Shown: positions 42,640 through 55,500 of the stretch, in pieces
Position numbering within the stretch: the stretch's first letter is position 1
Layout: each line of letters starts with the position of its first letter
Source of the DNA: Gracilariopsis chorda
Lineage: Eukaryota > Rhodophyta > Florideophyceae > Gracilariales > Gracilariaceae
Assembly: GCA_003194525.1 (NCBI GenBank)
Contig: NBIV01000332.1
Location: forward strand, 1 to 64,000
Length of the DNA stretch: 64,000 nucleotides
Direction of reading: 5' to 3'
Notes under the pieces: generated by a model
Told to the model about the DNA's origin: nothing
The model's input: the letters and a program-made list of their open reading frames with translations, nothing else
Databases searched by the model: none
Position numbers and translations under genes: made by a program

Positions 42640-44660
42640 TTACGCTAAACCAGCGAGTGGTACAGCAAAGCCCGGCGAGCCCAAGATTGGGCGGAACGAA
42701 GAGCCTCTACGATACCAGTGGGTTCGAGGATACCGACGGACGTGCATACCTTCTTCAGTTCATTGAAGGCCATTGTAATGACCTCAGGAATGAACGGCAC
42801 GGGAGGAGGAGGAGGGACCACAGGGGCGGAAACCGTCATGGACGTAGAAGGTGGGGAAGCCAAGGGACCGATGGACGCCTCTGGGGGCTCTTCCACGGCA
42901 ACCGCATGCGCCGGCACGAAAGACGGCACTAACGATGGGGCCAGTACAGGAACTACCGCCTGCTCCCGGATTGGAGGACGAAGACAATCTTCGTGAAACC
43001 CGATGGCCTAAGGATATGAATCTGGCACGGACTGACGTGGCTCGTTCACGGGGACAGCCAGCAATGGTTTGGCCTGGTAGACGTTCCTGTCGTCATTGCA
43101 TAAATGATGTCGCGGGATCGGAAAGAAGGTGTCGGTGTCATTATCGTACCAAAGGGACCGGGGGGTCTGCGCCCAGTCGACCTGAAGGACATAATCCAAT
43201 TGGGCCTCGGCCTCTTCACTCTCGTACTTCGTACCGCGGACAATGTTCTGCACTCCCAACTCACAGATGAGCCAGATCAAGGGCCGCGGAAGGGTCAAAA
43301 GTCGGCCTTCAGGACTGTGAAGAACACGCTCGTTCCAGATACGGCAGTCGGCCTCCCGGACGTTAACTTGGAACCCATAGTGGGCGGTATCCAGAAATGC
43401 CATCAAACAGAACACGGCCCATTTGGCAAAAAGATCCTGCCGGGTCAGCCAGGGGAGACGTTTAGTAAAGTCTCCCTGGAGCTGATAGGTGTTTTAGGCC
43501 ACCACGTGTGGAGTAGGCACCATAAGGAGATTAGAAACGTTCCAGATGGCATCCTCAAGTCTGGCGCTAAGTGACGGTAGCATGAGATATAGAGAAGAAC
43601 TGCGGGACGGAGGCATATAGTGAAATTCCACTTGGTGCCAACAGAAGAAGTACTTGAGGTTCGTTCGAATACGACCATTGGGTTTGATCATATCATTCCA
43701 ATAGGTCCGGTTCGATATCCACTACAAGCGGTCGTATGGAGGTCTGAAGCAGACTGAACCCAAGAGGCTATGACCAGGGGGAGGAAAGGGGGCCTTAGGG
43801 TCACCATTCATCGAATAAAAGTCCTCCAGGAGCTTGTTTACTCTCTATTGGTAATCACACTCCTCGCCGCAGCGGACGAAGGGCGTATCAGGTGGGACCG
43901 GAGCGTGGCAACGCGCGACCGAACGGGCATCAGCAGGAAGGTGGAGCCAACGGTTGTACCAGGAGTCGTCTTGGGAGTTCTTCTTCGCACGGGCATAGTT
44001 GGGGATCGCAGCGAACCACCGGGCGTCCAAGTATTGACCGGCATACCACACAAACTCGGTGACCGAACTGGGTAGATGCGTACTCCTCACGTCCATAGCA
44101 TTCCGACCCAAAGTGTGGTCGTACTTGTCCCCGGGGTGGACATATGCGCTGCTGATGAACAGAGCCATGTTCGTCGAGTGTACCGTTATTGCCACCCGAA
44201 GGATACGCTCGAAGCCGTCATAGTCCAAGAGGTAGCCATGGAAGCCCTTATATGCCCCCGAGAAAATGGTGTAGAGGCGATCGACAAGCCAGCACAGCGG
44301 ACACGGCGCCAGGGGAGACCAACGGTCAGGAATCTGAAAGGCCAAGGGAATGCACCACGATCTACCGAAGGGGCGGGTATGATGGATGCACCAAGACGGT
44401 ATGCGAAGAAAAGAGCGACCAGAAGGACGAGGTAGTCTAGAGGGAAGTATGGGCGGCCGTGCCAGGGGTCGGTGAAATGCAGGAGCACGAGGAGCGCCTC
44501 GCCTTTGAGACTCAATAGTTAATGAGGCACCCTCGTAGGCGACCAATGGCATGGTAGCGGCCACGTGCCACTTGCCCAAAAAGCACCCAAATGGACGCAA
44601 ACCGGTACCGCCGCCGTACCCGCTGTGGAAAGGCCTACCAGCCATGTCAACCAAGAGGCG
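42640..44660 (-). other. Antisense coding-like block of Gypsy-1 between chromodomain and 3' LTR
   Basis: The 2.7 kb between pol and the 3' LTR carries its longest frames on the opposite strand, the largest being 43845-44654. The protein-like content (aromatic-rich segments, then a proline-rich stretch followed by a helical tail) does not match gag or pol or any family I know. Gypsy-2 has a comparable antisense block in the same position. It is probably an accessory antisense ORF, now broken; an overlapping shadow of a lost sense region is possible. Confidence 0.5.
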
Positions 44661-44793
44661 AGAGACCTAGTCGGGAGAGAGGACGCGAGAACAAGAACCC
44701 CATTGGGCGGGAGGAAAGAACGCCAGCGGCAGAAAAGGATAGCTCACCGACTTGGAAGTTTCCGACGGGACGTCGGATCTTAAGCGGGAGGTC

Positions 44794-45319
44794 TGTAGGA
44801 GAATGACCATTCGGCAGATGCAGTGGCGAGGTAACCATGGGGCTGTGCTGGCAGAGGTCGGAAGATTGCTGGCCGAAATATTTCACGTGGCCAAGCTGAG
44901 TGCCTATGCAGGAGATAAGAGGGGACAGTGCGAGTGCCAAGGCACTATGGCCATAGGTTTTATTATGTAGCTAACTTTATTTATTTTGTTAGGATAGTGC
45001 CCGGAGGTCATAGTGCCTCGCCAGCCATATAGGCTGGCTCGATTGCTGCCGAATTCTGAAGTTTAAAAACAAGCACCCTCACCGTCTTCTTGCCGCCATA
45101 TGCAGCCAGTAGGACTCCAAAGGCCTCCAAGCCATCGCTACCATTCTCCCGACCGCTAGGGACTTGAGATAGCGCCCGCCTATTGCGTCTCGCTACCAGT
45201 TGGTGCCTGCGTCACTAATAGAACCAGTGGATTGTCACCCCAGTGGTTGGCTCTCTGCAGCTACTAACCCCTAGTAGACTACTACCCCAGTTGGCCAAAG
45301 GACGTAGTATTCTACTACG
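44794..45319 (+). repeat. Gypsy-1 3' LTR
   Basis: It starts TGTAGGAGAATGACC and is followed directly by GTCGC, matching GTCAC before the 5' LTR at four of five bases. Confidence 0.9.
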
Positions 45320-45860
45320 GTCGCAAAAAGGTTTTCCATACACATTGCGGCCGATATGTGGGTCATGTCCATTCGGAGTTCTTTCCCGATGAGCTCGTTC
45401 AGAGTGGAGAGCGAGATATTAGTCGTTTTCGTTTTTGATCGCTCTTCCACAAAGGTTCGTAGCACTTCATCTGTAACCATCTCGGGATCAGTAAGATCAG
45501 GGATGATTTTAAGTTGCACGATAGATTTCAACCATTTGAAATTAACATAGTGCTTAAAATTAACCGGTCGGACTGGTTCGGTGGTCGTAGAATCTACTAC
45601 GGCGAGTTGGTGAGCGCAAACTGTGATTTACTTCCGATATTGATCGTACAGTCCAAGAAATGTCCTGATTGAAAAGGAATATGTGCGAACCAGTCAAGGA
45701 GGGCTAATAGAAGTAGAAACAAATGACGGTTCTTGATATGAGACTTCCAGTTGAGTCCCATCCGTATGGCTGCCGCCTTCAGGCGTTGACTGCGTGTCAG
45801 ATATCGCCATTTATTGAACAATAAAGAGTGGTTGAAATGTTTTAGGAAACCAGTGATCAC

Positions 45861-46093
45861 TGTGGTGAACTACGCAAGTTGTTCCCGGAACGGCAATAGT
45901 GAGGTTGGATGCATAGGTTTACTGAGAGGCGGTCCTGCCATGGCTTAAGAACCACCACGCTGTTCCCCAATCGGGAAAGGTTCGGATGCAGACGCCTACC
46001 TACTCTACTGCTGCATAACCAGGCTTCCTAGTTGACGGAACCCTGTATCTGTTTTGGGTTCTGTCTACCACTACAAAGCCAGAAATGGCTACA
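45861..46093 (-). repeat. Gypsy-3 LTR (5' end of the element)
   Basis: Partner of 18688-18916. It begins TGTGGTGAACTACGCAA and ends GGCTACA on the plus strand. Gag-like sequence of Gypsy-3 lies immediately to its left. Confidence 0.75.
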
Positions 46094-46268
46094 ACTGTTC
46101 ATTCAATACGAAAGTCTCCCCACTTTGGATTTTTAACGACCACAGACAGTACTTGCATCTTGTAGTCAAGCCATTCTGAACGTGTGCTTGGTATAGTCCC
46201 ACATGCGCGGCAAAGCTCCTTTGCAACATGCTTTGCTCTTAAATACGCGAGTTTATGTCCAATTCAAG
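46094..46268. other. Short sequence between Gypsy-3 and Copia-2
   Basis: No feature seen. A short minus-strand frame of no known family crosses it. Confidence 0.4.
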
Positions 46269-46430
46269 GAAAGTAGCCCTCTCACTATCCAAATCAGATG
46301 GTGAGAGAGGTTGAGATGGAATGGACCATCCCATCATCCTTGGGGATGGTGAGTAAGCGTCCTGACTTCTCACCATCCCCGACGATGGTTGGATGGTTGC
46401 TTACAATGCCGCATTGATGCGAGCATCTTA
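46269..46430 (+). repeat. LTR-like repeat, left partner of Copia-2
   Basis: It shares with 60224-60384 the blocks CTTACAATGCCGCATTGATG (one difference) and GGATGGT-rich stretches. An internal inverted motif (TCACCATCC and GGATGGTGA) is present. Beyond these limits the two sides differ, so the full LTR may be longer. Confidence 0.6.
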
Positions 46431-49400
46431 GGATAGTTGTAGTGGAAAAGGACAACTACCCTCTTTCTGCAACATTATGAAATGGAGGGAACAGAGCTCG
46501 CCCTTCGCCTCTCGTCTGTTCCCCAACCCACCTTTCTATCATCATCTTTGTTCTCTACCAATCAAAACTACTATAGGTTTTTCGATACTAGTCTTAACTA
46601 CCGCTGTATCACTTTTTCAATAATCGAGTTTATCGAACTTCCGCAATTTATACGAGGCTCGTAATTTTGATTAAAAGTATGTTTAAATAAGCTCTCTGCA
46701 AATTTGAGAAATTCTGCTTAATTTAATATGGTGCTGTTATGCTGAGCCGAAGGGCATATAACACCTGATTACTAGTTTACCCTATTTTTCTATTTCCACT
46801 TTGCACAGTGGCTAATTCCTATTCAAACGATGTTGTCCCTCGTAGCGAACCAGAGTCTATAGTTGAAGTAGTTACAAACGTTCCAAATATTACAGTGGGA
46901 GAACACGACACTCCAACAAACCAGCACTGCAGTTCAATGCTGGATATTCAACAACCGCTTCAACTGTTGGGTGCGGCCGACAATCAACCATCAAACAATC
47001 ACAACGCATCAACCCGTCCAACGATTCTTGAGCAACTAGCCGACAGTGAGGTCGACAGCAAGCGTTAAAATATGACCCTCTGCCATCCTACTGTAATTGA
47101 TTTTGAAGCCGAGGGAATCCTTGTGCCCCATGTGTCACGTGTTAAGTTGCCAACCAAATCGAGACCAGCCATACAGAAACTGTGTATAAAAAGGAAAAAC
47201 TGTACCGCGACAAGTGTCAACAGAAAACTCATACTCGTAACACTGCGCGTGCAAAGCGATATTCCAAATTGTGCGATATTCAGTGCAATTGGCAAAAAGA
47301 TTTTTTGATCACAAGCATTCACGCGGTCACAAGACTCGATTACACAATAAGCGTGATCCTCCGTTCTACAAAACCTGTTCCCGTCTTTTTGAGTCACCCC
47401 ATCACCAAAACCACCACATTAGCGGCAAACTGCAACATGAGGTACTTTACCGTAAGAATTTAAAATAAATAAATCTCTGCTTGCTTTTACAATTTACCTC
47501 GAAACATAGTCTTAAAGTATAATAAAGCTATTAATTTCTTATAATGTAGTACCTCAAGTAATAGGTGCGAAACATAGTAGTATTGCTAGTTAGTTCACCA
47601 TGTCTCCACTTAATGGAAGCGTTAAGAGCACCGTAAGATATGCTAATCCACAGCAACTCTAATTCATTGAATTGATTAAGAACATCCAAGAAAATAATGC
47701 CGACACTGTACCTGCTCACACCATCAAACTTGTAAGGAAGTAGTATCCGCCAGACAAATTATTTACTTATTCTATTTTGAGTGATGGTTTGTTAATACGT
47801 ACATTCGCAAAGTTCCCATAAAACCGAAGAATAATCTTGCAGAATATGAAATTTCTCATCTCTTGAAAAGAATAGCTAACATGGTTTACGAGAAGTAAAA
47901 CCTAGACGATGATCTGGTTGCAATAGATCTATTCGAGCAAGCCCCACCCGCTGCCCAAAACACCCGCAACCAATAAGCCGGGAGCACTGAAATTAAAGAA
48001 AACTTTAAAGCTGAACCAGTGCACGAACTCTCTCCACTCAAGCGTGCAATGGAGCAACTTCGCCAACGTCAGCCGTGGCGCTCGCAAATAGCCAGAAATG
48101 AACCGCAAACAAACTTTGGAGACAATTGGGACAAGAATGCTCACTCTATCGCGTTTCGTTTCAAAGATGAATCGTGTAAGTTCTCAGGAGCCTTGGAGAA
48201 TTTTGGGAGCAATTTCTGAGTGACTTTAAGCATGCCTCTTTCGATTACATTCTATTCAATCACCAAAGATTCCGATTATTACACCAACGTTTGAGTGGAA
48301 ACCCAAAACGTTTTTATGTACAAAACGTTTATGGCAGAGTGTGAAACTTCAGGGAGGATTCAGCCGTCATGGAAAAGGAGTATAATTCTCTCTCCAGTCA
48401 GAACCGACTTTTCCTTATCTACGAAACCAACGAATCCAATAATTTGTTTCAAAGAGCTCTTCATAAAGAGACGCTTCGGAGAAACTCCACGAAGAAATTT
48501 CGAAGCTGTCCCCACAAGGCCCTATGCACTGTCGATCTGAGCGCAACAGAATTGAATATTTGTAGAATGCTGTTCTTGGTCACTCTTGGGCCCTTGACGA
48601 CTGCAGCAGAGGTACTTTGGGACTGCTTAGCTACCAAGAACTCTATGGACAGTTGGAAGCCGCAATTCAACTGGATAAAGGGGAGAGAATCGGTCGCATG
48701 CAAGATCAGAAGGGTGTTGAGTTAGACTCTCTCTCCACCAACTATTTCCAGAACCCCGAGACGAGTGAAGCGTTTCATACTGGCCAATCCCAGTAGGCAT
48801 GACATCTGCATTACACAAAACCGACAAACTTTCGTCAACCTAAAAAACAACGAAATGTTACCTGTCGGAACTGTAGTAAATTCGAACATGTAATTGCCGA
48901 ATGCAAGCAACGCAAGAACGTCACCAGCAATGCCACCATCTTTGTGCAATATTTGGAACGCAATGGCTGCAACAACGAGAAAAAAGCTATGAAACGCGTC
49001 ATTTACGAAATCTGCCACGAGCGCGAGGAGTCCAGTGATTCCGATGAGTTCGAAAGCGCGGAAACGTATTTTGCTTGCAATGGCGAGGCCAGTATTAATG
49101 CAGACGACGAAACGTGTGATCTTTCCGAACAATTCTTTTGGCCAGGTTGACCCACACGTGACCATATATGTTCTGTGCTGTCAAACTGGCTGCTTAAGTC
49201 ACGAAAAAATCTTTTTCAGTGGAAGAGGTGAAAAGCATCAACAAAAGGAGTAAAAAATATACAGCAAATTCAAAATGTAAGTCTGAAATATGTTACACTT
49301 GTACCCACTCACTTCGCCACAAGGTTTATTCCGATATATCATTTGCCACCAATGCGGAAAACTCATCCCAGATTGCATTCATCATTCTGCTCATGGGAAA

Positions 49401-49562
49401 GTTCGAAAACTGCAATAATCTTCCTTCCTGCACTCAGAAAGTTCGACACATTACGAGATGCCACTTCAGAGGAGAACTATACGCATTTGCAGATGCCTTT
49501 GACATTGCTTACGTTATCAAACATGACTTAGAGTCTATAATCGGGAAGAAACTTCCAATTAC

Positions 49563-50361
49563 TGTAGTGCAATGCCCAGAAGCGGGAGTACACCGAAAGG
49601 TGTTTCGGATGTTTCCTCGTTAGAGATGAGCCCAGTTAGGTAGAGCACTCCCAGAAGTAACACGACTACGTCGGGTTGTAAGGCCAAGGCCACCCGTCAC
49701 GACTTGCACAGGGAGGTTGAGACAAGAATCAAGTATTCGCAAAACCCGTGTGTGGGGGTGTTCGTCCTCTAGAGAGGTGAGATTTCCACATTAGTGGCGC
49801 GTGCGAGCACGAGCCGTGGGTAGCGGCGGAAAGGCCACCCTGTAATGGTAAACGAAAGGGGAAGCTGACTCACGAGTGTCGTCACGAAGCCTAACGGCAG
49901 TGCCGATACATTAACCTTATTCAAGGCGAACAATAAGACAGTTGGAAGAACGATCCGAATAATGGGGTCCTTTAGATGGCAAAGGGGGCTAGACTTTCCG
50001 TATGCTACGGTGCTTCCATCCAAGAGAGAGTAGAGCACACACAAAGGCGGTGAGGTCTAGAGCCAATTACCCAGGTTGGGGTTGTTGTTGGGGAAGGTTT
50101 ACTGGTGCGACGGCAACTCGCCGGCGCACTAAGTACTAACCATCCCAGAAATGGGTGTAAAAAATAATAAATAGAATTAACTAAGTTACTCCACTTTGGT
50201 GGTTCATGCGCACTACTGTGGCCAACTGCCAATTGACTCTTCCGTGTCCCACTTTTCAAATCCACTATTAGTGGTCGTATTTCATGAAATGACTGCATTA
50301 CCGCAACATTCGGGAAATCAACTAAGTACGAAGAATTCCTCTCTGAGGGCATCGCACTTCA
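49563..50361 (-). repeat. Gypsy-2 3' LTR
   Basis: About 799 bp. Read on the minus strand it starts TGAAGTGCGATGCCC and ends GCATTGCACTACA. It pairs with 59126-59921. Confidence 0.88.
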
Positions 50362-50799
50362 TATCCCCCTCCTTAGTCTGGGAGAGGAACCGCGAAAAGG
50401 GGCGAATTCAAGCAGAAAATGGATGATAAAAGTCCAAACCTCTCCGGGTCACTGGGTCACCTGGTCAAAACTCTGCCTCAGAGAAACAACCTCCTACAAA
50501 AGCAGCGAACAATCCTTCCAAAAGTGCAAACTCTTCTCTTTCTTACTCAACTCAGTCAGATCACATCCTTTCAAAGGAGAATATGAACAAGAACAACGAC
50601 CATCCTCCAAGACCGACTCCAGTCGGGAACTTCATAACCAGTTGCAGGTCGGTACACTTGCCACAAGGGAGGCGAACTCCGGCATAGCTGGCCAACATCG
50701 GCGCAGCGTCCCGGCATGGATCCCAACTTCCACCACCGGTGGCTCCTCCCGTTTCGACACCAGCGGCGACTTAGCCTTCTTATGATGCCCTCCTCGGGG

Positions 50800-52260
50800 T
50801 AAATCCGATGAGTCGGATTCACGCCTCTCTGCTCCGTTTTGTGCCGTGGCTCCATCCCATCGCTGTTCTCGACGAGGATTGGGTTTCGGCCTACACGGAT
50901 GTTTCTGGTTCCTTGCCCTGGGATCTGCCCAGCCTCGTCACCTCGTCCTGGGACTGGGAGCATCGAATCAAAATCCCAGCGCTCCATATCCGAATACGTT
51001 CGGGAGATTCCGCGACTGCGGCTCACGCAGCGCCAGTGCGGCTCACGTACCAACAGCAGAGCCGGGTGCCTTTCAAATTCATGGTGCCTACTGGCTTTGG
51101 CTTCGACGTCAGCCTAATACGCACGCACAGTGAAATCGGGTACGTCGAACGCCTGCCCAGCCTTAAGACCCTCGCGCGGAGGAAATCTCCCGCTGCGTGG
51201 CAAGAAACCCTGGGTTTGGAACGACCGATACTTTGGGTTGACTTCCGGTACCTTCCCTGGAAATTACGGTCCAACTTCCTTCAAAGAGTCATCTGTTTTG
51301 AACAGCGCTGGAAATACCGATTCGGGTACTCTGTCCCGTATCAAAACGTGGAGATTGAGCGGATGGCTCCACCTCAACCACAGGGTAGGTACGTCACACT
51401 CCTCGAATGGTGGAGGCTTTACGAGGCCTGCCGGGGCTGCTAAGTTGAGTTTTTGACGTCATTCACGTGCCTTGGTTCTTTCCTGATTCAGGATCCCCGG
51501 TGGGGGACTTGGTCGGTAATTGTAACGGAGTGGGCTGTCCGCACTGCGGCGTACATCCACGCTGGGGTTTACGACCAGTATCGACTGTGATTCATCTAGC
51601 TGCGTGTGCGGGCCGCTATTGGCAACCTAGACCCCAGTGTCTCCCTTGGGGGTGATGCCAACAATGACGAAGTACTCCAATTAATCGGTTTGATCGACAG
51701 TATTGACTGGAGTGGGATCCTGCTGGAATAAAAGGGTCGGGTTGACGGCGGTGGTTGCGGTACCAGTGGTCCAGGTCTTGGTAGAAACACCGCCTTTGCG
51801 AATGATTTCATCTACATTGATCCCTGAGAACTCCGGGAGACTTTCTCCGAGGAGCAGAGAGAACTCCACGAAGCACCGCGGCACGTGCCAGATGACCACC
51901 CGATTGGGTTTGTCTACTATGACGATTAACACTGCGCGTATAGCAAGGATGAGCCGCTGGTCAATAACGAACCCAAAGAGCCAAGGAACATGGAACTTGG
52001 TGTTGCCGACATGTTCGTAGACAACTCCGCCAAGTGGGTGCCTCCGGTTCCCATTCCTTCGACGGCGAGTGCCAAGCCTTCACTCCCCAACGGGGGTGCG
52101 GTCAATGAAAGAGATGCCATTGTGCGCTTCCTCCACGGAGCGGGTTTAAGCGCTGCAGAGGTTTCGGGTGACTTCGCTGCGATGGCGGATGCCTTGGCTT
52201 ACCGCCTTGCTGATGGGCACGCGCCGGAAGATGGGGAGAGGTCGAACCTCTAATTCAGTA
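50800..52260 (+). other. Antisense coding-like block of Gypsy-2 before its 3' LTR
   Basis: The longest frames here run against the element's own transcription; the largest is 50808-51443. The block ends with a proline-rich segment and a helical, alanine-rich tail (LHGAGLSAAEVSGDFAAM), the same layout as the end of the antisense block in Gypsy-1. No family was recognised. It is broken. Confidence 0.45.
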
Positions 52261-52509
52261 TCCTGGCCTCTTTTTCTGGATTTGCCCGTAATGTAGCTTA
52301 TCATTGCACAGAATTTTTCGGCTCCTGAGTAAACCTTCCCGTTTAGGACGGCGTTCTTTCCTTGATTCCCGTCTTTGGCGGACTCCATACAAAAAGGGGG
52401 TGTACTCCTTCTTTCGTACCTTCCCCGGTTTCACGGCGTTTTTATCCCACTTGGGCGTTGCACAGCAAAACTGGATTTGCGGTACCCCCGCTGCGTGATA
52501 TGGGACCAC

Positions 52510-55500
52510 CTTTCAACTGGGGAGGTGCTCGATGGGTTCCATGGTGTTCCAGCTTGGGTCATATCCGTACCAACGGACGCGGTATCTTAGAATACCTTCC
52601 TCATTCCAGGTATTCCCGACGACTCGGTCAATTAAAAACTCTTGTTTGTATACTTGCTGGCCTTGCCGTGCTATGGTAACCTTGCTTGTCATGATTTGCC
52701 CATGGCACGGGATAATTTCCGTCAGGGGTGCGTCAGGATACAACGTGCTGGCTTCGCTCGGAGGGTTCGGCGCAGAATGTGGAATAATAAGCCTCAAGAG
52801 GATGTCTTACTCGACTGGGTACCACGTTCTGCGGTAATTGGGTCCTAACACTAGTTTGCGGGCGTCGTCCATCCCATGTTGACGCTAGTACAGTCAAAGC
52901 AAGAGCCTGCGGGCATCTTGCCGCTTTGTTGGAGCTGCAGACGTTATTCCTTGGTGAGGCGTTTCGCATTTTGTTGTGAATGGTGCGGAGCGCGCAAGCT
53001 CCGTGCGTTCACCTGATTCCCACGACATGTGGTCCTGAATTGCCTTCTTGCCTTCCGCCTCCCTTGCATGGGTCTTACAATGCCCGGCTGCGCCGTCCAC
53101 TGCTGTGATGGCACCGGGTATCCGGCAGTTACTTCCAGTGCCCCGTAGTGTTGCCTCAAGTTCCCTGATGCGTTTAGAGCTGGCACCGTGGACACTTTCT
53201 ACGGAAAATTTGTATCTATATGAGCTGTGATGTCTTCCCCAAGAGTTGCATTATCCGGAACAACCTGTTTGACCCTTGCGACGACGCCGGATGTTTCCGG
53301 AACGTTCGGTATATTAGCGCAATTTCGCCGAGACTTCAGCAATTCGATCTCCTAAGTTCGGACAACAATCCTTTTTTCAACGGTTCGCAATTCCGGAGCG
53401 GTAATGCCAGAGAATTGAGTTGCAAGAGGTGCATTTCCGCTTTCCCGCCTCAAGAAAGTCTCCTCACTGTCCCGAGTTTCTGGTTTTCCAATGCCTGCGT
53501 TGCCTGCTACCAGCGGTGTGTATGAGGCTGAAAAATCCGTTTTTGTTCGATATTCCATCGATTACGGTTCTGCAACAAAAACAAGATGAGGAATCTGCGA
53601 AATGATACCGCTATCCTGATCCAGGGAATGGCCCTGGTTCAGGGGTACAGACTGCGATGTAGGTCCACTCTCCTGTATCATACGTTGTAATTGCCGGTGA
53701 TTTACTGTCGTTCCACGGGTACAATATTCCCATCGGAGCGATAGGTCCCCTCCCCCTCCTTAAACGGAAAAAGGAGAATAGCCGTAGTATATCTCGCATG
53801 GCGGGTGTAAATGCGGGCCAAAGGGGCAATAGTGTTAGGAGTAGAGAAAGGTCCGTTTGGACCAAAACGATCCGGCCAAGCCAGGGGTTTCGACAAAGTC
53901 AGTAATTCTGAGAGGCCCCAAATAGGGTGTAGTAGATTAGTCTGTCTACTTGAACCGGAGGTTTTCGGCGTTGCTGATTCCTTAACACCCACGACTACAG
54001 GGAATGAGGTACCAAAACCTGTGGGCAAGCTTCTACCAACCAAACGAGGTAGCCTTTATCGTTCACCTCAAAATGAAGGTCTTCACCATCATTTTAATGA
54101 GCACAAGTCCTCATACAGAAGGTCACAAATTTGTTCGCTGATCAATTCCTGCGGTGAAACCGGTACGAAACGTACCGGTAAGAGGTTCTCAGGTGTCTCG
54201 CGGGATGCCAGTAAGTTGTCAAAGTCAGAATCCTCATCCCAGTTTTCTGGCCATTCCTCGAACTTCCACTCCAGGTCATTCTGTTCTTCAGCCATGAAGC
54301 ATGAAATGTCGTCATCGTCCGGTGGGAGTACTTCCCCATTTGTGAACAAAGGGGTCAAAGTGTCAGCCTGGGTGTTTAGCGCACCCTTTTTATTTATGAT
54401 GTGGAAGTCATATTCCGCAAGGCGGAGTCTCCTGCGCTTAAGGCGACCCGAAGGATCGGATATTTTCATCAACCACCTCAACGAAGAATGATACATTTAT
54501 AAGGTAAAATGAACTCCCATAAGATTGGGGCGTAGTGTGGGAAGCGCCCACACGACGGAGAGACACTCTTTCTCCGATGCAGAGTGATTCCACTAGTGGA
54601 CCTTCACCGAGCGTCACCAATAACCAATTGGACTTCTGTCCCCCTCTAGGGTGGTCTGGAAAAGAGCAAAACCAACTTGGCATTCGCGCGATTCCGTGTC
54701 TATGTATTACAGGAGTCCCAAGTTTGGTAAAGATAAGAAAGGGGGTGTCGGGGCAGCCTCCTTTTAGGAGTTAAACGCTTTGGGTTGCGCGGGCGTGAAG
54801 TGCCCAAATTGTGGGGGATTTCTTTGCGCAACAACGCGTTCAAAGGTTCTGCAATATCCGAAAAGTTCAGGATAAACCTTCGGTAGACTTTAACCAGCCC
54901 CAAGAAAGAGCGGAGTTCCGTTTGAGTGCGGGATTCCTTGGTCTCAATAAGGGGCTTGAGTGGAGCATTCTAGATCATTAAACGTCCCGGACGGATGATA
55001 TGTCCCCAATACTTGATTGTATCGGTGAAAAACTCGCACTTCCTAAGCTTGAGGGTTATTTTCGCATCGCGGAGCATGGTCAAAACGTCCTTTACATGGG
55101 TGAGATGGTCGTCCAAACTATTGGAGAAGATGATAATATCATCCATGTAGACTAGGCAGCTCCGCCACGTGAAGCACGCTGAGAGGTAGCGGGAGCGTTG
55201 GTCAAACCGATTCGCATCCGCTTGAAGCGATACAATCCTGCGTGGCAGGTGAACACAGTCTTATCGCGACCCTCCTTTCTAACAGGGACCTGCCAATAAC
55301 CACAATTGGTATCTAAAGCCGTGAACATGGTAGCGTCTCCAAGGATTCAATGCACTTGTCCATACGAGGGATGGGATATATGTCCCTAACGGTCATGGCA
55401 TTGAGCCGGCGATAGTCGACACAGAACCTCCAGGTTCCGTCAGCATTTAAAGCCAGTACAGCTGGGGATGTCCAGGTTGATTGAGCGGGCTCTATCAGAC

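Larger units (their letters stand above)
34914..45319 (+). mobile_element. Ty3/Gypsy chromodomain element (Gypsy-1), both LTRs present, broken
   Basis: It is about 10.4 kb, inserted in the gag region of Gypsy-3. LTRs of about 526 bp lie at 34914-35439 and 44794-45319. GTCAC (34909-34913) and GTCGC (45320-45324) are a slightly decayed 5-bp target duplication. A primer binding site (TGGTCTCCCGACCTAG, 35442-35457) follows the 5' LTR. Parts in order: gag with a degenerate zinc knuckle (about 35660-37690), aspartic protease (DTGAGSN, about 37980), RT with the YLDD box (about 38870-39500), RNase H (to about 40100), integrase with HHCC finger and catalytic core (about 40400-41330), chromodomain (about 41830-42000), then a block with antisense frames before the 3' LTR. 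LTRs differ at about 10% by eye. It is broken, with about ten interruptions. Confidence 0.9.
18688..46093 (-). mobile_element. Old Ty3/Gypsy chromovirus-like element (Gypsy-3), split by copy B and by Gypsy-1
   Basis: Short direct repeats of about 230 bp at 18688-18916 and 45861-46093 are its LTRs (TG...CA on the minus strand). A purine tract (AAAAAGGGGAG on the minus strand) lies just inside the left one, as expected before a 3' LTR. The internal parts are found in three blocks: gag at about 45325-45860; gag, protease and the first part of RT at about 33283-34908; the rest of RT, RNase H, integrase and a C-terminal chromodomain at about 18917-21593. Between the blocks lie transposon copy B and Gypsy-1. 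By eye the LTRs differ at about a fifth of positions, making it the oldest of the Gypsy copies. It is broken, with well over a dozen interruptions. No target duplication is recognisable. Confidence 0.75.

Noticed and set aside
46808-47068. Small plus-strand frame as a possible host or gag gene
   Set aside because: No family marks; it lies inside the Copia-2 remains and is probably decayed element sequence.
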